Below, in pieces: positions 1 through 7,513 of a stretch of 14,847 nt of DNA. Source of the stretch: CAYTQK01 sp964439745 (GTDB lineage Bacteria; Desulfobacterota; Desulfobacteria; Desulfobacterales; Desulfosudaceae); the NCBI GenBank assembly GCA_964439745.1, contig CAYTQK010000054.1:1-14847 (forward strand). Reading direction: 5' to 3'. The notes beneath the pieces were generated by a model, which worked only from the letters and a program-made list of their open reading frames with translations, ran no database searches and had not been told where the DNA came from. The position numbers and the translations under genes were made by a program. The stretch's first letter is position 1; every line of letters starts with the position of its first letter.

Positions 1-8
1 ACAGAGTT

Positions 9-101
9 TAACCGGTTAGATGCGGGAAAAATCCACCCTGCGGTCCCGCCGGGGGCGGGACTTGCAGCTGCGCCCAAAGCGACTCGTGAAATAACCGGTT
101 A
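9..101. repeat. Two copies of palindrome TAACCGGTTA flanking a GC hairpin
   Basis: The 10-bp perfect palindrome TAACCGGTTA occurs at 9-18 and again at 92-101. Between them is an 8-bp perfect stem (GTCCCGCC 43-50 with GGCGGGAC 54-61, loop GGG). The hairpin has no following T-run on the plus strand, so it is not a convincing terminator for that direction. The second palindrome ends six bases before a TTGACA box. The pair could be an operator or the ends of a dispersed intergenic repeat; related sequence (CGTGAAATA followed by CCGG and TTA) recurs near 8295. The repeats are seen directly; the role is unknown. Confidence 0.45.
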
Positions 102-106
102 AAATA

Positions 107-135
107 TTGACATCATTCGCGGCTTCTGGTAGCAG
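107..135 (+). promoter_or_regulatory. Possible sigma70 promoter for the dynamin-like gene
   Basis: A perfect -35 box TTGACA lies at 107-112. The hexamer at the right distance (130-135, TAGCAG, 17-base spacer) is a poor -10, so only half of the signal is good. It lies about 80 bases upstream of the ATG at 216, directly downstream of the TAACCGGTTA palindrome at 92-101. Confidence 0.3.
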
Positions 136-215
136 ATAAAGCAATGTCACCACCGACCCGCATGCCGGGCGGGGCAGCGGAGGATATTGCACAAGTATAA
201 GGAATCAGGCACCCA

Positions 216-1673
216 ATGTACACGGAAAATTATATCAGCACGCTGCAGGCGGACCTGCTGGAACTGGTGGAAAGTCACCTGAGCCCGGCAGCCGCTCGGT
301 ACGGTTACAGTGATACTCCCCTGGAGACCAACATCAAATGGCGGCCGCTGGTATTGATTATCGGCAACTACTCCTCGGGAAAATCCACCCTGATCAATGA
401 CTTTCTCGGCGCCAAGATCCAGGCCACCGGCCAGGCCCCCACGGATGACGCCTTCACCGTCCTGACCTACGATGAAAACGAACCGGCGGAGGCCGAGATC
501 CGGGTCACCGAGCAGCGGGACGGCAACTACCTGCTCTCCAACCAGGAGTTCCCCTTTGAAGGGCTGAAGAAATACGGTCAGCAGTTCGCCGCCCACTTCT
601 GCCTGAAAAAAGTCAATGCCCCCTTTTTGAAACATTTCGCCATTATCGACACGCCCGGTATGCTGGACAGCATCACCGAACGCGACCGTGGTTATGACTA
701 CCTGCGCATCATCGGGGAACTGGCCCATATCGCCGACCTGGTCCTGATGCTCTTTGATCCCCACAAGGCCGGCACCATCCGCGAGGCGCACGTCAGCTTG
801 CGGGAAACCCTGCCCTCCAAGACCTTTGAAAACCGGGTACTGTTTGTTCTGAACCGGGTGGATGAGTGCAGTTCCCTGATCGACCTGATCCGGGTCTACG
901 GAACCCTGTGCTGGAACCTGTCCCAGATTACCGGGCGCAAAGATATCCCGCCCATCCGGCTGACCTATTCCCAGGCCGCGGCCGAGCAGGCCCATACCCT
1001 GGACCGGGGCGCCTCGTCCTATCTGCACCATCTGGACAACCAGCGCGAAGAACTCCGGGACGCGCTCATGCAGGCGCCCCACTATCACCTGGACCACCTG
1101 GCCACCTTCCTGGAAATCCACAGCAACCGGCTGGCCCATCTGCTGGAAGCCCTGGTGGCCTATCGGCAGCGGCGACGGACGGCCCTGTTCAAATTTTCCC
1201 TGACCGGCCTGGGGGTCGGCCTGCTGGCCGGCGCCGGGCTGGGCGGCCTGATGGCCCAGGGCGGACTGGCCGAATCACTGAACCTGGTCCTGACGGCCGG
1301 AGGCCTTTTGGCGGCGGCGGTGCTGGTCTTGTGGATGACAATGGGCAGATCCTGGTATCTGCGCCGGTTTCACAACCGGCAGATCCGCTCGGCCGACGAC
1401 CTGACCCCGCTGGAAAACCAGCAGCGCCAGGATGGGTGGCAGGCGGTCAAACCGCAAGTGATCGCCTACCTCAAGAAAACCGGAGGAATTTTCCCTCTCT
1501 GGCGTGTCCGCCAGGACTTTTCCGTGCTCCAGGAAATCGCCACCAAAGAAACCGTCGAGATCCGGGACGCCTTGAACGAAATCACCGCCGCCAATAACCA
1601 GCAGGCCTTTGATCCTTCATCCGCCTACCAGGCGTTTTTGCGGGAAAAGCAAAACACCCCGGCCACCTCCTGA
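216..1673 (+). CDS. EHD/dynamin-like GTPase with C-terminal membrane hairpin
   Basis: This 485-residue protein is a bacterial dynamin-superfamily nucleotidase, closest in pattern to the EHD group. The P-loop is GNYSSGKS (50-57), the switch I threonine is probably T76 (in QAPTDD), G3 is DTPG (145-148) and G4 is NRVD (213-216). The stretch RGYDYL to FDPHK (158-184) resembles the EHD pattern after G3. Two hydrophobic segments at about 325-348 and 353-377 form a probable membrane hairpin, followed by a basic, helical cytosolic tail. Such proteins remodel or tether membranes after nucleotide-driven assembly; the target membrane here is unknown. The ATG is preceded by AAGGA at 199-203, a slightly long spacing. 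The next gene starts 15 bases after the stop, so the two are probably cotranscribed. GTPase versus ATPase preference cannot be read from the sequence. Confidence 0.85.
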   Translation: MYTENYISTLQADLLELVESHLSPAAARYGYSDTPLETNIKWRPLVLIIGNYSSGKSTLINDFLGAKIQATGQAPTDDAFTVLTYDENEPAEAEIRVTEQRDGNYLLSNQEFPFEGLKKYGQQFAAHFCLKKVNAPFLKHFAIIDTPGMLDSITERDRGYDYLRIIGELAHIADLVLMLFDPHKAGTIREAHVSLRETLPSKTFENRVLFVLNRVDECSSLIDLIRVYGTLCWNLSQITGRKDIPPIRLTYSQAAAEQAHTLDRGASSYLHHLDNQREELRDALMQAPHYHLDHLATFLEIHSNRLAHLLEALVAYRQRRRTALFKFSLTGLGVGLLAGAGLGGLMAQGGLAESLNLVLTAGGLLAAAVLVLWMTMGRSWYLRRFHNRQIRSADDLTPLENQQRQDGWQAVKPQVIAYLKKTGGIFPLWRVRQDFSVLQEIATKETVEIRDALNEITAANNQQAFDPSSAYQAFLREKQNTPATS

Positions 1674-1688
1674 CCTGAATTGCAGACC

Positions 1689-2966
1689 ATGACACTGCCG
1701 GCGCTGCTCAAAATTGCCGTTATCTTCACGGCCATCATCTTTGCCATTCGTCATAAGATTTCCCTGGCCACGGCGTTTCTGGCCGGCGCCCTGCTGTTGG
1801 CTTTTTTCTTCGGGTTGTCTCCAAAAAATACCGTCCTGGCCGTTATCGACTGCCTGACCCATCCCAAAACCGTCACTCTCTGCGTTATTATCGCCCTTAT
1901 CCTGATCTTCAGCAACAGCCTGGAGCAGTCCGGCCAGCTGCGCCGGCTCCTATCCAGCTTCCGCGGACTGGTGAGAAATCCCAAGCTCAACCTGGCCGTC
2001 TTTCCCGCCTTGATCGGTTTGCTGCCCATGCCCGGCGGCGCCGTTTTTTCGGCGCCCATGGTCAGGGAGATGGGCGAAAAAACGAACATCCCCCCGGCCA
2101 CGCTGAGTTATATCAACTATTGGTTCCGCCATATCTGGGAGTACTGGTGGCCCATGTACCCGGGCGTGCTGCTGGCCACCCTGCTGGCCGATATCAACCT
2201 GGCCCGGTTTATCGGCCTGATGATTCCCTTCACGCTGGTGGTCATGCAGCTGGGCTGGCTGACGGTGGACAATTCGCATCTGCGGGCCCCAAAGGATGAG
2301 GCACTCTCCGGGGGGCCGGTACTCCCCTTTGTCCGCGAGATCGCGCCCATTCTGGTGGTAATTCTGTTCGGAATCGCCCTGGGAGGTCTATTGTCTCTCC
2401 GTTTTCCGGAACTGACCGTCACCAAGGAACTGGGCCTGATTATTTCCCTGCTGGCCGGAAACCTGCTGGTCTGGCGCAGCAATGACCTGCCGCTTTCCCG
2501 GGTGGGCGGCATCCTCAAGACACCCGGGATACTGCAGATGGTCTTGATGGTGGCCGCCATTCTCCTCTTCAAGCAGATTCTGGAAGACAGCGGCGCGGTG
2601 GATGCCATCTGTTCCGAACTGCTGAGCCTCCGCATCCCCCTGCTGATCATCTGCGCCGCCCTGCCGTTTATTATCGGCGTGCTGACGGGCATTACCATCG
2701 CCTTTGTCGGCAGCACCTTTCCCATCCTGATTTCCCTGCTCACCGCGCAGCACAGCGGCCAGGACATGATCCCCTACATCATGCTGGCCCTGACCTGCGG
2801 CTTTACCGGGGTGCTGGTATCACCGGTACACCTCTGCCTGCTGGTCTCCAACCAGTATTTCGGAACCAGCCTGGCACCGGTCTACCGGCATTTATGGCTG
2901 CCCTGCGCCTGCCTGGCGGCCTGCGCCTTCGGGTATTTTTTTCTGCTGAATCCACTGCTGAACTGA
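1689..2966 (+). CDS. DUF401 family polytopic membrane protein
   Basis: A very hydrophobic protein of 425 residues with roughly ten or more membrane segments along its whole length. The motif GLLPMPGGAVFSAP (110-123) and the overall length match the DUF401 family (PF04165), predicted inner-membrane proteins that look like transporters of the GntP/anion-permease type. The substrate is not known. I chose the ATG at 1689. A TTG at 1680 is in frame and would add three residues. Neither has a good Shine-Dalgarno, so translation is probably coupled to the dynamin-like gene ending 15 bases upstream. Its stop lies 22 bases from the stop of the convergent gene at 2989, and no hairpin terminator is visible in that gap. 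Confidence 0.85.
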   Translation: MTLPALLKIAVIFTAIIFAIRHKISLATAFLAGALLLAFFFGLSPKNTVLAVIDCLTHPKTVTLCVIIALILIFSNSLEQSGQLRRLLSSFRGLVRNPKLNLAVFPALIGLLPMPGGAVFSAPMVREMGEKTNIPPATLSYINYWFRHIWEYWWPMYPGVLLATLLADINLARFIGLMIPFTLVVMQLGWLTVDNSHLRAPKDEALSGGPVLPFVREIAPILVVILFGIALGGLLSLRFPELTVTKELGLIISLLAGNLLVWRSNDLPLSRVGGILKTPGILQMVLMVAAILLFKQILEDSGAVDAICSELLSLRIPLLIICAALPFIIGVLTGITIAFVGSTFPILISLLTAQHSGQDMIPYIMLALTCGFTGVLVSPVHLCLLVSNQYFGTSLAPVYRHLWLPCACLAACAFGYFFLLNPLLN

Positions 2967-2988
2967 GAGAAGAAGAGACCGGCGGGGG

Positions 2989-5283
2989 TCAGGAGCGGAC
3001 CATCCCCTTGACCTGTTCATAGAGATTGGGGTTGGTGCAGATCTCATAGTACTTCTGATCGGTCATTCCCTTGATCCGCAAGGTCTCCGGGTCAATCTGG
3101 GGAATCTGCGCTTCCCGCACGACCAGGCGCTGATACTGGCGGGACTGGGTCGGAAAAATACCGGTATACACCCGGACCTTGTTCTTGGTCAGACCCGGTA
3201 CGGGGACATGCAGCGGGCTCAGATCAATCTCCCGCTTTAACTTTTCAAATGCCGGCGCCTCCAGCTCGATACCATTGACATTATAGCGCCAGAACTCTAT
3301 CTCTCCGCCCTTGGGCGGTGCCACGGCAAAAACATAGAGGTTGAACAGATCATTTTTACGGGAAAGATGCCGGCGCAGGACCTTGGTACATCCAGAAAGC
3401 CGGTCGGCCCGGTTGATGGCCGAAGAGATCATGATGCGGTTGTCACCGTCAAACAAAAAGGCCGGGGGCGCGTCCATATAACAAATCCCGATCCCCTGTT
3501 CCAGCACCGGCAGATTGTGTTTTTTGCTCTTGACGTTGTACCGCCGCACAATCTGCAGGATACGAATGGCCAGCCCGCATGCCCGGGCCACTCCATACCA
3601 TCCTTCCGGTGTTTCCTCTTCTTCGAAAATCGACAGGATCAGGGCATCCCCCTCGATAAAGACCTTGGAAGCCCCGTATTCCGGAAGAACGCCATTGATG
3701 GGATCAAAAAAATTCAAACTGAAATAGGAAGCGGGGTTCAGCTTCTTCTTGCTCAGCTGGCTGGTGATTTCGGTCGACCCCCGGACATCCGCCTTGAGGA
3801 TGACATGATTGCGGATGGGCCTGCTTTCAGGGACATCCTCCCCCGAACCATGAAATGGATACAGGGTTCGATTGACCCGTGACAGGCTGATGGTTTTTTC
3901 ATCTTCCAGCCGGTTGACCCACTGCAAATTTTCTTTCAGCCATTGGTAGTTCTGGTAATCCCGGTGATAAGTAGCGAACGTTTTCAGAAAATTCAGCAGA
4001 TGTTCTTTTTTACGGGAAGATTTGACTTTTTGATAGCGTCCGGAAAGCCGGTAAAGCGGCTTGAGAGAAAACGATTCACCGGCCAGGCTCTTGACCCGCT
4101 TGAACTTGCTGGCAATCTTTTCTCTTTCCCCGGGCGATATCAGAAAATTAAGGACATCATGCGGCAGCAGCGGCGGACAGTATCCGGGAATCACCGGTTG
4201 CATCTCATAATAGGCGATAATGGCGGACAGCAGCCCCGCTTTCCGGCATTCCCGGTAAAAAAGATCGAACATTTTTTTCTGCGCCCCCGCCAATTGTTTC
4301 AGGCGCCGCAGATTCTCCTTGTCCTTTTTCTCCTTTTTCTCCTGCCGGTAATTTTCAAGGGTCTGGCTGCTGTCAAACAGCACATCAATAATTTCCACGT
4401 TGCAAAGAAGCCGGTCCAGGATCTTATAGCCTTCGTCCTCACCTGCCCCCTCATCTTCCCCTTCCTCCGCAACCGGCAGGTTCTCTTCGACGGGCGCCAT
4501 GACCGATACCAGGTTGGCCGTCGCCAGGTAATTTTTGATAATCGCCAGGACCGCGTCATAGCGCAGGGGGTCGTCCATGCGATGCCCCAGCAGGGCATAA
4601 AAACGGATCATGAAGAAATCGTCGGTCTCACCGTTGACGAAAAGAATGGGGTTGGCAAAAAACTCGTCCGGAACCAGGACTTCGTTGCCAAAATTGGCGA
4701 TACAGATTTTGCGGACACTTGTCTGCCAGGCATCGCAGACATACTTGATCAGCCCCCGGGCCACCTTCCGGGTCAGCAGCTGACGATTCTGCTGCAGCGC
4801 GGCCAGATCTTCTTTGACGCGGAAAAGGTCGTCCAGTTCATAGGCGTGACTGACTTCATGCTTGCGGATGACCTGTTTGAGTTGCTTGACGACCGCCTCA
4901 AACTGCGCCTGGATTTCCTCCAGCAACAAGCGGGTGACCGCCGCCTGTGCCAAAAAAATGATCTGCGTCTCCCGGGCCTGCTTGGCCTGGTTGACGGCAC
5001 TGACCATTACCTCGGAAAAAATTTTCTTGAAAGCCTCCCATTGCTTATCCGTCCGCTGCTTGCTTTGGCCCGGAGAATAAACTCCCAGCGCCCGGATTTC
5101 ACTGTTCAGCAAACTGCCGATAAGCAAACCGGAAAGGCGGCAGAATTCCTGGCTCAGGGTGACATCATACCGGATATTGTCGACCCCCGGTGTCAGCCGA
5201 TCAAGGCCGAAAGGAACACGGTACGGGGGAATGGTATCAGCATATTCAAAAATCTGCGCGCAATAGTCAGCCGGCTTTGCCAC
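2989..5283 (-). CDS. Large cytosolic protein with class III nucleotidyl-cyclase-like domain
   Basis: This protein has 764 residues, no signal peptide and no membrane span. The first 480 residues are helical and charged; I recognise no named domain there, and an acidic linker (274-285) and a lysine-rich stretch (314-330) are visible. Residues about 493-660 look like a class III cyclase homology domain. ADVRGST (498-504) carries the first metal-binding Asp (D499), IEGDAL (543-548) the second (D546), and INRADRL (623-629) supplies Asn624 and Arg628 in the N-x3-R spacing of the transition-state pair. The usual substrate-selecting lysine is not at its standard position (nearest is K540), so ATP, GTP or no activity are all possible. 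A C-terminal 100-residue extension follows. The start is GTG at 5283. An in-frame TAA lies just upstream and the next in-frame ATG is about 90 codons in, so this start is well bounded. Confidence 0.7.
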   Translation of the reverse strand: MAKPADYCAQIFEYADTIPPYRVPFGLDRLTPGVDNIRYDVTLSQEFCRLSGLLIGSLLNSEIRALGVYSPGQSKQRTDKQWEAFKKIFSEVMVSAVNQAKQARETQIIFLAQAAVTRLLLEEIQAQFEAVVKQLKQVIRKHEVSHAYELDDLFRVKEDLAALQQNRQLLTRKVARGLIKYVCDAWQTSVRKICIANFGNEVLVPDEFFANPILFVNGETDDFFMIRFYALLGHRMDDPLRYDAVLAIIKNYLATANLVSVMAPVEENLPVAEEGEDEGAGEDEGYKILDRLLCNVEIIDVLFDSSQTLENYRQEKKEKKDKENLRRLKQLAGAQKKMFDLFYRECRKAGLLSAIIAYYEMQPVIPGYCPPLLPHDVLNFLISPGEREKIASKFKRVKSLAGESFSLKPLYRLSGRYQKVKSSRKKEHLLNFLKTFATYHRDYQNYQWLKENLQWVNRLEDEKTISLSRVNRTLYPFHGSGEDVPESRPIRNHVILKADVRGSTEITSQLSKKKLNPASYFSLNFFDPINGVLPEYGASKVFIEGDALILSIFEEEETPEGWYGVARACGLAIRILQIVRRYNVKSKKHNLPVLEQGIGICYMDAPPAFLFDGDNRIMISSAINRADRLSGCTKVLRRHLSRKNDLFNLYVFAVAPPKGGEIEFWRYNVNGIELEAPAFEKLKREIDLSPLHVPVPGLTKNKVRVYTGIFPTQSRQYQRLVVREAQIPQIDPETLRIKGMTDQKYYEICTNPNLYEQVKGMVRS

Positions 5284-5320
5284 TGGTCGCCAATCCCGAT
5301 GTTAATGGTATTTTTCATGG

Positions 5321-5337
5321 GCGGATGGAACATCCGC
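5321..5337 (-). promoter_or_regulatory. Leader hairpin upstream of the cyclase-like gene
   Basis: GCGGATG (5321-5327) and CATCCGC (5331-5337) form a perfect 7-bp stem with a 3-base loop. It lies between the candidate promoter at 5365-5373 and the GTG at 5283, so it would be in the mRNA leader about 40 bases before the start codon. A control function is inference. Confidence 0.4.
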
Positions 5338-5364
5338 AATGCTTATTAAAACCTTTCATTTTTT

Positions 5365-5373
5365 GTTATAGCA
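5365..5373 (-). promoter_or_regulatory. Extended -10 promoter element, minus strand
   Basis: On the minus strand the sequence TGCTATAAC forms an extended -10 box (TG-N-TATAAC). No good -35 is seen at 16-18 bases; TTGGTC is only 13 bases away. It would start transcription about 75 bases upstream of the GTG at 5283. Confidence 0.4.
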
Positions 5374-5461
5374 GATAAATACCGACCAATGCTACCATAA
5401 ATTGCCATCCCGGTTTTCCCGGCGCCAGCCCGATGTATTTTCATTTTCGCCTGGCTGCAAA

Positions 5462-5520
5462 AACGCCGTCCTGGCGTTGATCCCGTAAGCGCACCGGCAG
5501 GGCCTTCGGTGCGCTGCCGG
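5462..5520. repeat. Tandem palindromic element with alternative stems
   Basis: AACGCC (5462-5467) pairs with GGCGTT (5473-5478). Next, AGCGCACCG (5488-5496) pairs perfectly with CGGTGCGCT (5507-5515). An alternative stem, CCGGCAG (5494-5500) with CTGCCGG (5514-5520), overlaps and excludes the second. The GC-rich block sits in otherwise AT-rich DNA, which resembles REP-like dispersed intergenic repeats. No T-run follows on either strand, so it is not an ordinary terminator. Confidence 0.45.
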
Positions 5521-5664
5521 CCCGGCCATTTTCAGCCGTTGGTGTATTTTTAAATTATAATCAATAATTTCATTATATTGGAAAAATTTGCAGCTACTCA
5601 TACGCCCGCCTTGTCTTTTTTATAAATCATCAATTGGCAATCATTGGATTTTTTCATCAATTAC

Positions 5665-5710
5665 TTGACATAAAAGAAAAAATTTGATTTTATTATATAT
5701 AAAGTATAAT
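5665..5710 (+). promoter_or_regulatory. AT-rich promoter region for the LytM-like gene
   Basis: A perfect TTGACA at 5665-5670 is followed by TATTAT at 5691-5696 (20-base spacer, long). A second choice is TATAAT at 5705-5710 with TTGATT at 5684-5689 (15-base spacer). Neither pair is ideal, but the density of hexamers 70-120 bases upstream of the ATG makes a promoter here likely. Confidence 0.45.
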
Positions 5711-5782
5711 TGAATTGTGCCGGGCAAGTAAAACCGGCCAAACAATTTTAAAAAATTACGGATTGTTTTTCAGGATCGGCAC

Positions 5783-6775
5783 ATGATGGGTGATGTAAAA
5801 AAACGAATGCGGCAGCGATTCACCATTGCCTTGTTTAACAATACCGACTTTTCCAGAAAACATCTGACCTTGCCCGGTTATATGGCGATAATAATCTGCC
5901 TGGCGGCCGTCTCCGCAACAGCGCTGGTTGGTTTTCTGTTTTTTCAAAGCCGGATTCTGGATCACTCGCTCCCCTCCCCCGAGACGCTGCAGCGCCGTAT
6001 CGCTCACGACCAGAAACAGGCCTACCTGAGAAAACAACAGATTGCGCTGCTGGAGGAAAAGCTGGACGCGCTGGAGAACAAACTCTCCCGGCTGGAAGAT
6101 TTCGAACACCAGGTCCGGAACATCGCCCGGATTGAACCTGACATTACGGAAGACAATCTTTTCGGCGTCGGCGGCACCCGGCACCAGCCGGCCAACGCTA
6201 CGGGGAACAACCGGAATGAGCCCGTGGCCAAAGCCCTGGGCAAATCCCGGCTGGATTCGGCATCAGGCATGCCCCCGGCTGGTTCCAACCGGCAGACCGG
6301 CTTGACCCTGGTCCTGGACCAGGCTGATTTTTCGATCAATCCCATCACCTGCATTCCCGACTTACTGCCGGTTACCACCAGCGCCTCCTCCGCGGATTCG
6401 CCTGCCAGAATCGGTGAAGTTGTTGATCTGCGCAAAGATGAGAGCGGCTACCGACGGGGGATAGCCCTGTCCGCGGAAACGGATGCCGATGTGGTGGCGC
6501 CGGCCAGCGGTATTATCACCTATGCCAACGACAGTCCCGATTCCGAACAATGCCTGGTTATAGATCATGGCCATGGATACATCACCCGGTATACCGGACT
6601 GGCCCGGATCTGCCGGGAACCAGGAGAAAGCGTCAACCAGGGGGACCGGATTGGAAAGCTTACCGTGTCTTCGGAAACCGGTCCGGCGTCCAACCATTTT
6701 TACTATGAGATCCTGCTTAACGGCCTGCCGGTAAATCCGGAAAAATACCTGGCACACGGTCCTTTCCTTCTGTAA
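5783..6775 (+). CDS. Membrane-anchored coiled-coil protein with degenerate LytM/M23 domain
   Basis: This 330-residue protein has a basic cytosolic N-terminus, one membrane helix (about 34-54), a periplasmic coiled coil (about 66-116), a low-complexity linker (130-205), and a LytM/M23-type beta domain (about 208-325). The architecture matches cell-wall hydrolases and their regulators. Key zinc positions appear lost. The first motif reads YRRGIALSA (223-231), where active enzymes have H-x-G-x-D. GYITRYTGL has Gly272 where YxH is expected. The final H-x-H is HFYYEI, His305 then Tyr307. It is therefore probably a non-catalytic LytM factor like EnvC or NlpD, which act by binding and activating amidases. 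AGGA at 5772-5775 supports the ATG at 5783; the adjacent ATG at 5786 is also possible. It is monocistronic. Confidence 0.75.
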   Translation: MMGDVKKRMRQRFTIALFNNTDFSRKHLTLPGYMAIIICLAAVSATALVGFLFFQSRILDHSLPSPETLQRRIAHDQKQAYLRKQQIALLEEKLDALENKLSRLEDFEHQVRNIARIEPDITEDNLFGVGGTRHQPANATGNNRNEPVAKALGKSRLDSASGMPPAGSNRQTGLTLVLDQADFSINPITCIPDLLPVTTSASSADSPARIGEVVDLRKDESGYRRGIALSAETDADVVAPASGIITYANDSPDSEQCLVIDHGHGYITRYTGLARICREPGESVNQGDRIGKLTVSSETGPASNHFYYEILLNGLPVNPEKYLAHGPFLL

Positions 6776-6953
6776 TTCCATCTGCACGGACGGCTATTTC
6801 CAGGCCTGCTTTTTCTGGAAACACCCGGGTGCGCCATCCTGCTGCCTTCCTGCCTTCCTACCAACCCGGTATTTGACGACTTTATAAAAAGGTATTGCCG
6901 GTTGACAATGGCGGAGAACCGGCTGTCTCTTTATGAACAAAGGAGACTTCCGG

Positions 6954-7008
6954 TCGGTACCGTTCGGAGTCCGTCCCTGCGCTTCGCGTTAATGTACCGA
7001 TTTTTTTT
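6954..7008 (+). terminator. Probable terminator upstream of the receiver gene
   Basis: TCGGTAC (6954-6960) pairs with GTACCGA (6994-7000), and eight Ts follow directly (7001-7008). The loop is long (33 bases) and contains only a small inner hairpin, so folding efficiency is uncertain. It would insulate the promoter at 7013 from transcription coming from the LytM-like gene. Confidence 0.4.
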
Positions 7009-7012
7009 CGTC

Positions 7013-7041
7013 TTGACACTTTTGGCAAAATTGCGTATAAT
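7013..7041 (+). promoter_or_regulatory. Perfect-consensus sigma70 promoter
   Basis: TTGACA (7013-7018) and TATAAT (7036-7041) are both exact consensus with a 17-base spacer. The predicted start near 7048 leaves a leader of about 80 bases before the ATG at 7130. It should drive the receiver and CheC-like genes strongly and constitutively unless repressed. Confidence 0.8.
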
Positions 7042-7071
7042 TTTTATTTATTTTTTTACTTTTTAATAAAA

Positions 7072-7099
7072 GCGGCAACCGCCGGCCAGCGGTTGTCGC
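7072..7099 (+). promoter_or_regulatory. Stable hairpin in the receiver-gene leader
   Basis: GCGGCAACCGC (7072-7082) pairs with GCGGTTGTCGC (7089-7099) as 11 pairs including one G-U, with a 6-base loop. It lies between the promoter and the ribosome site, 30 bases before the ATG. No T-run follows. It could stabilise the mRNA or bind a regulator; this is inference. Confidence 0.5.
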
Positions 7100-7129
7100 C
7101 ACTACGGCAATAAACAAAAGGTAGATTCC

Positions 7130-7513
7130 ATGATTCGAAAAATATTGATCGTTGATGATTCACCGGTGGCTCGGAAAATGCTGAAAAATTCCATCCCCAA
7201 AGACAAAGGGTATGAGATTTTTGAAGCGACTGACGGGCAGGATGGTATTAAAAAATACCAGATGCTGAAACCGGACCTGGTGTTTATGGATTTAACCATG
7301 CCGCAGGTGGATGGGTATACGGCCCTGGAGGAGATACGAAAAATCAATAACAAGGCCCTGGTGATCGTCACCACAGCAGATGTCCAGCCCAAGTCCATAT
7401 CCAATGTTATGAGCCTGGGCGCTTTCACGCTTTTAAAAAAACCGGCCAAGGCGCAGATGATAGAAGAGGCGATCCAAAAAGCTGAAATGGCAATAAAGGA
7501 AACTGATGAATAG
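7130..7513 (+). CDS. CheY-like single-domain response regulator
   Basis: A stand-alone receiver of 127 residues with no output domain. All phosphoacceptor-site residues are present: the acidic pair D9-D10 (VDDSP), the phosphorylated D54 (FMDLTMP), the conserved Thr in the TTAD stretch (81-84), and K104 followed by proline. AAAAGG at 7116-7121 is a good ribosome site. The gene is transcribed from the consensus promoter at 7013-7041 and overlaps the CheC-like gene by eight bases, so the two products are probably made together and interact. By family knowledge, such receivers signal by binding a partner after phosphorylation. No histidine kinase, CheA or methyl-accepting protein is in the window, so the input is unknown. 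Flagellar control is only one possibility. Confidence 0.9.
   Translation: MIRKILIVDDSPVARKMLKNSIPKDKGYEIFEATDGQDGIKKYQMLKPDLVFMDLTMPQVDGYTALEEIRKINNKALVIVTTADVQPKSISNVMSLGAFTLLKKPAKAQMIEEAIQKAEMAIKETDE

Larger units (their letters stand above)
5284..5782. other. 499-base divergent intergenic region
   Basis: This gap separates the minus-strand cyclase-like gene from the plus-strand LytM-like gene. It holds a leader hairpin (5321-5337), a minus-strand -10 element (5365-5373), a GC-rich palindromic element (5462-5520) embedded in AT-rich DNA, and an AT-rich promoter zone for the rightward gene (5665-5710). I see no convincing small gene. A 69-codon minus-strand ORF at 5392-5601 lacks a clear ribosome site and is made largely of the palindromic element. 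Confidence 0.6.
6776..7129. other. 354-base intergenic region before the receiver gene
   Basis: After the LytM-like stop there is a weak hairpin (TTTCCAG 6797-6803 with CTGGAAA 6815-6821) without a T-run, then a probable terminator ending in eight Ts (6954-7008), a consensus promoter (7013-7041) and a leader hairpin (7072-7099). No coding potential is evident. CGGTACCG at 6955-6962 is also the centre of an imperfect inverted repeat. Confidence 0.6.

Noticed and set aside
147..1139. 330-codon minus-strand ORF opposite the dynamin-like gene
   Set aside because: It is antisense to a clear GTPase with all G motifs, has no recognisable domain and reflects third-position GC bias.
3943..5349. 468-codon plus-strand ORF opposite the cyclase-like gene
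   Set aside because: It is a shadow of a minus-strand gene with recognisable catalytic motifs; it has no domain signature of its own.
5392..5601. 69-codon minus-strand ORF
   Set aside because: It covers the palindromic repeat block, lacks a good ribosome site and has no recognisable domain; more likely repeat DNA.
6797..6821. Hairpin after the LytM-like gene as its terminator
   Set aside because: The stem has 7 bp with an 11-base loop and no following T-run; the structure at 6954-7008 fits better.
6902..6934. TTGACA at 6902-6907 as a promoter
   Set aside because: No acceptable -10 is found 16-18 bases downstream; the nearest is about 21 bases away and weak.
7022..7035. Sigma54 promoter (TTGGCA and TTGC) before the receiver gene
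   Set aside because: The GG and GC elements are 9 bases apart instead of 12, and they lie in the spacer of a perfect sigma70 promoter.
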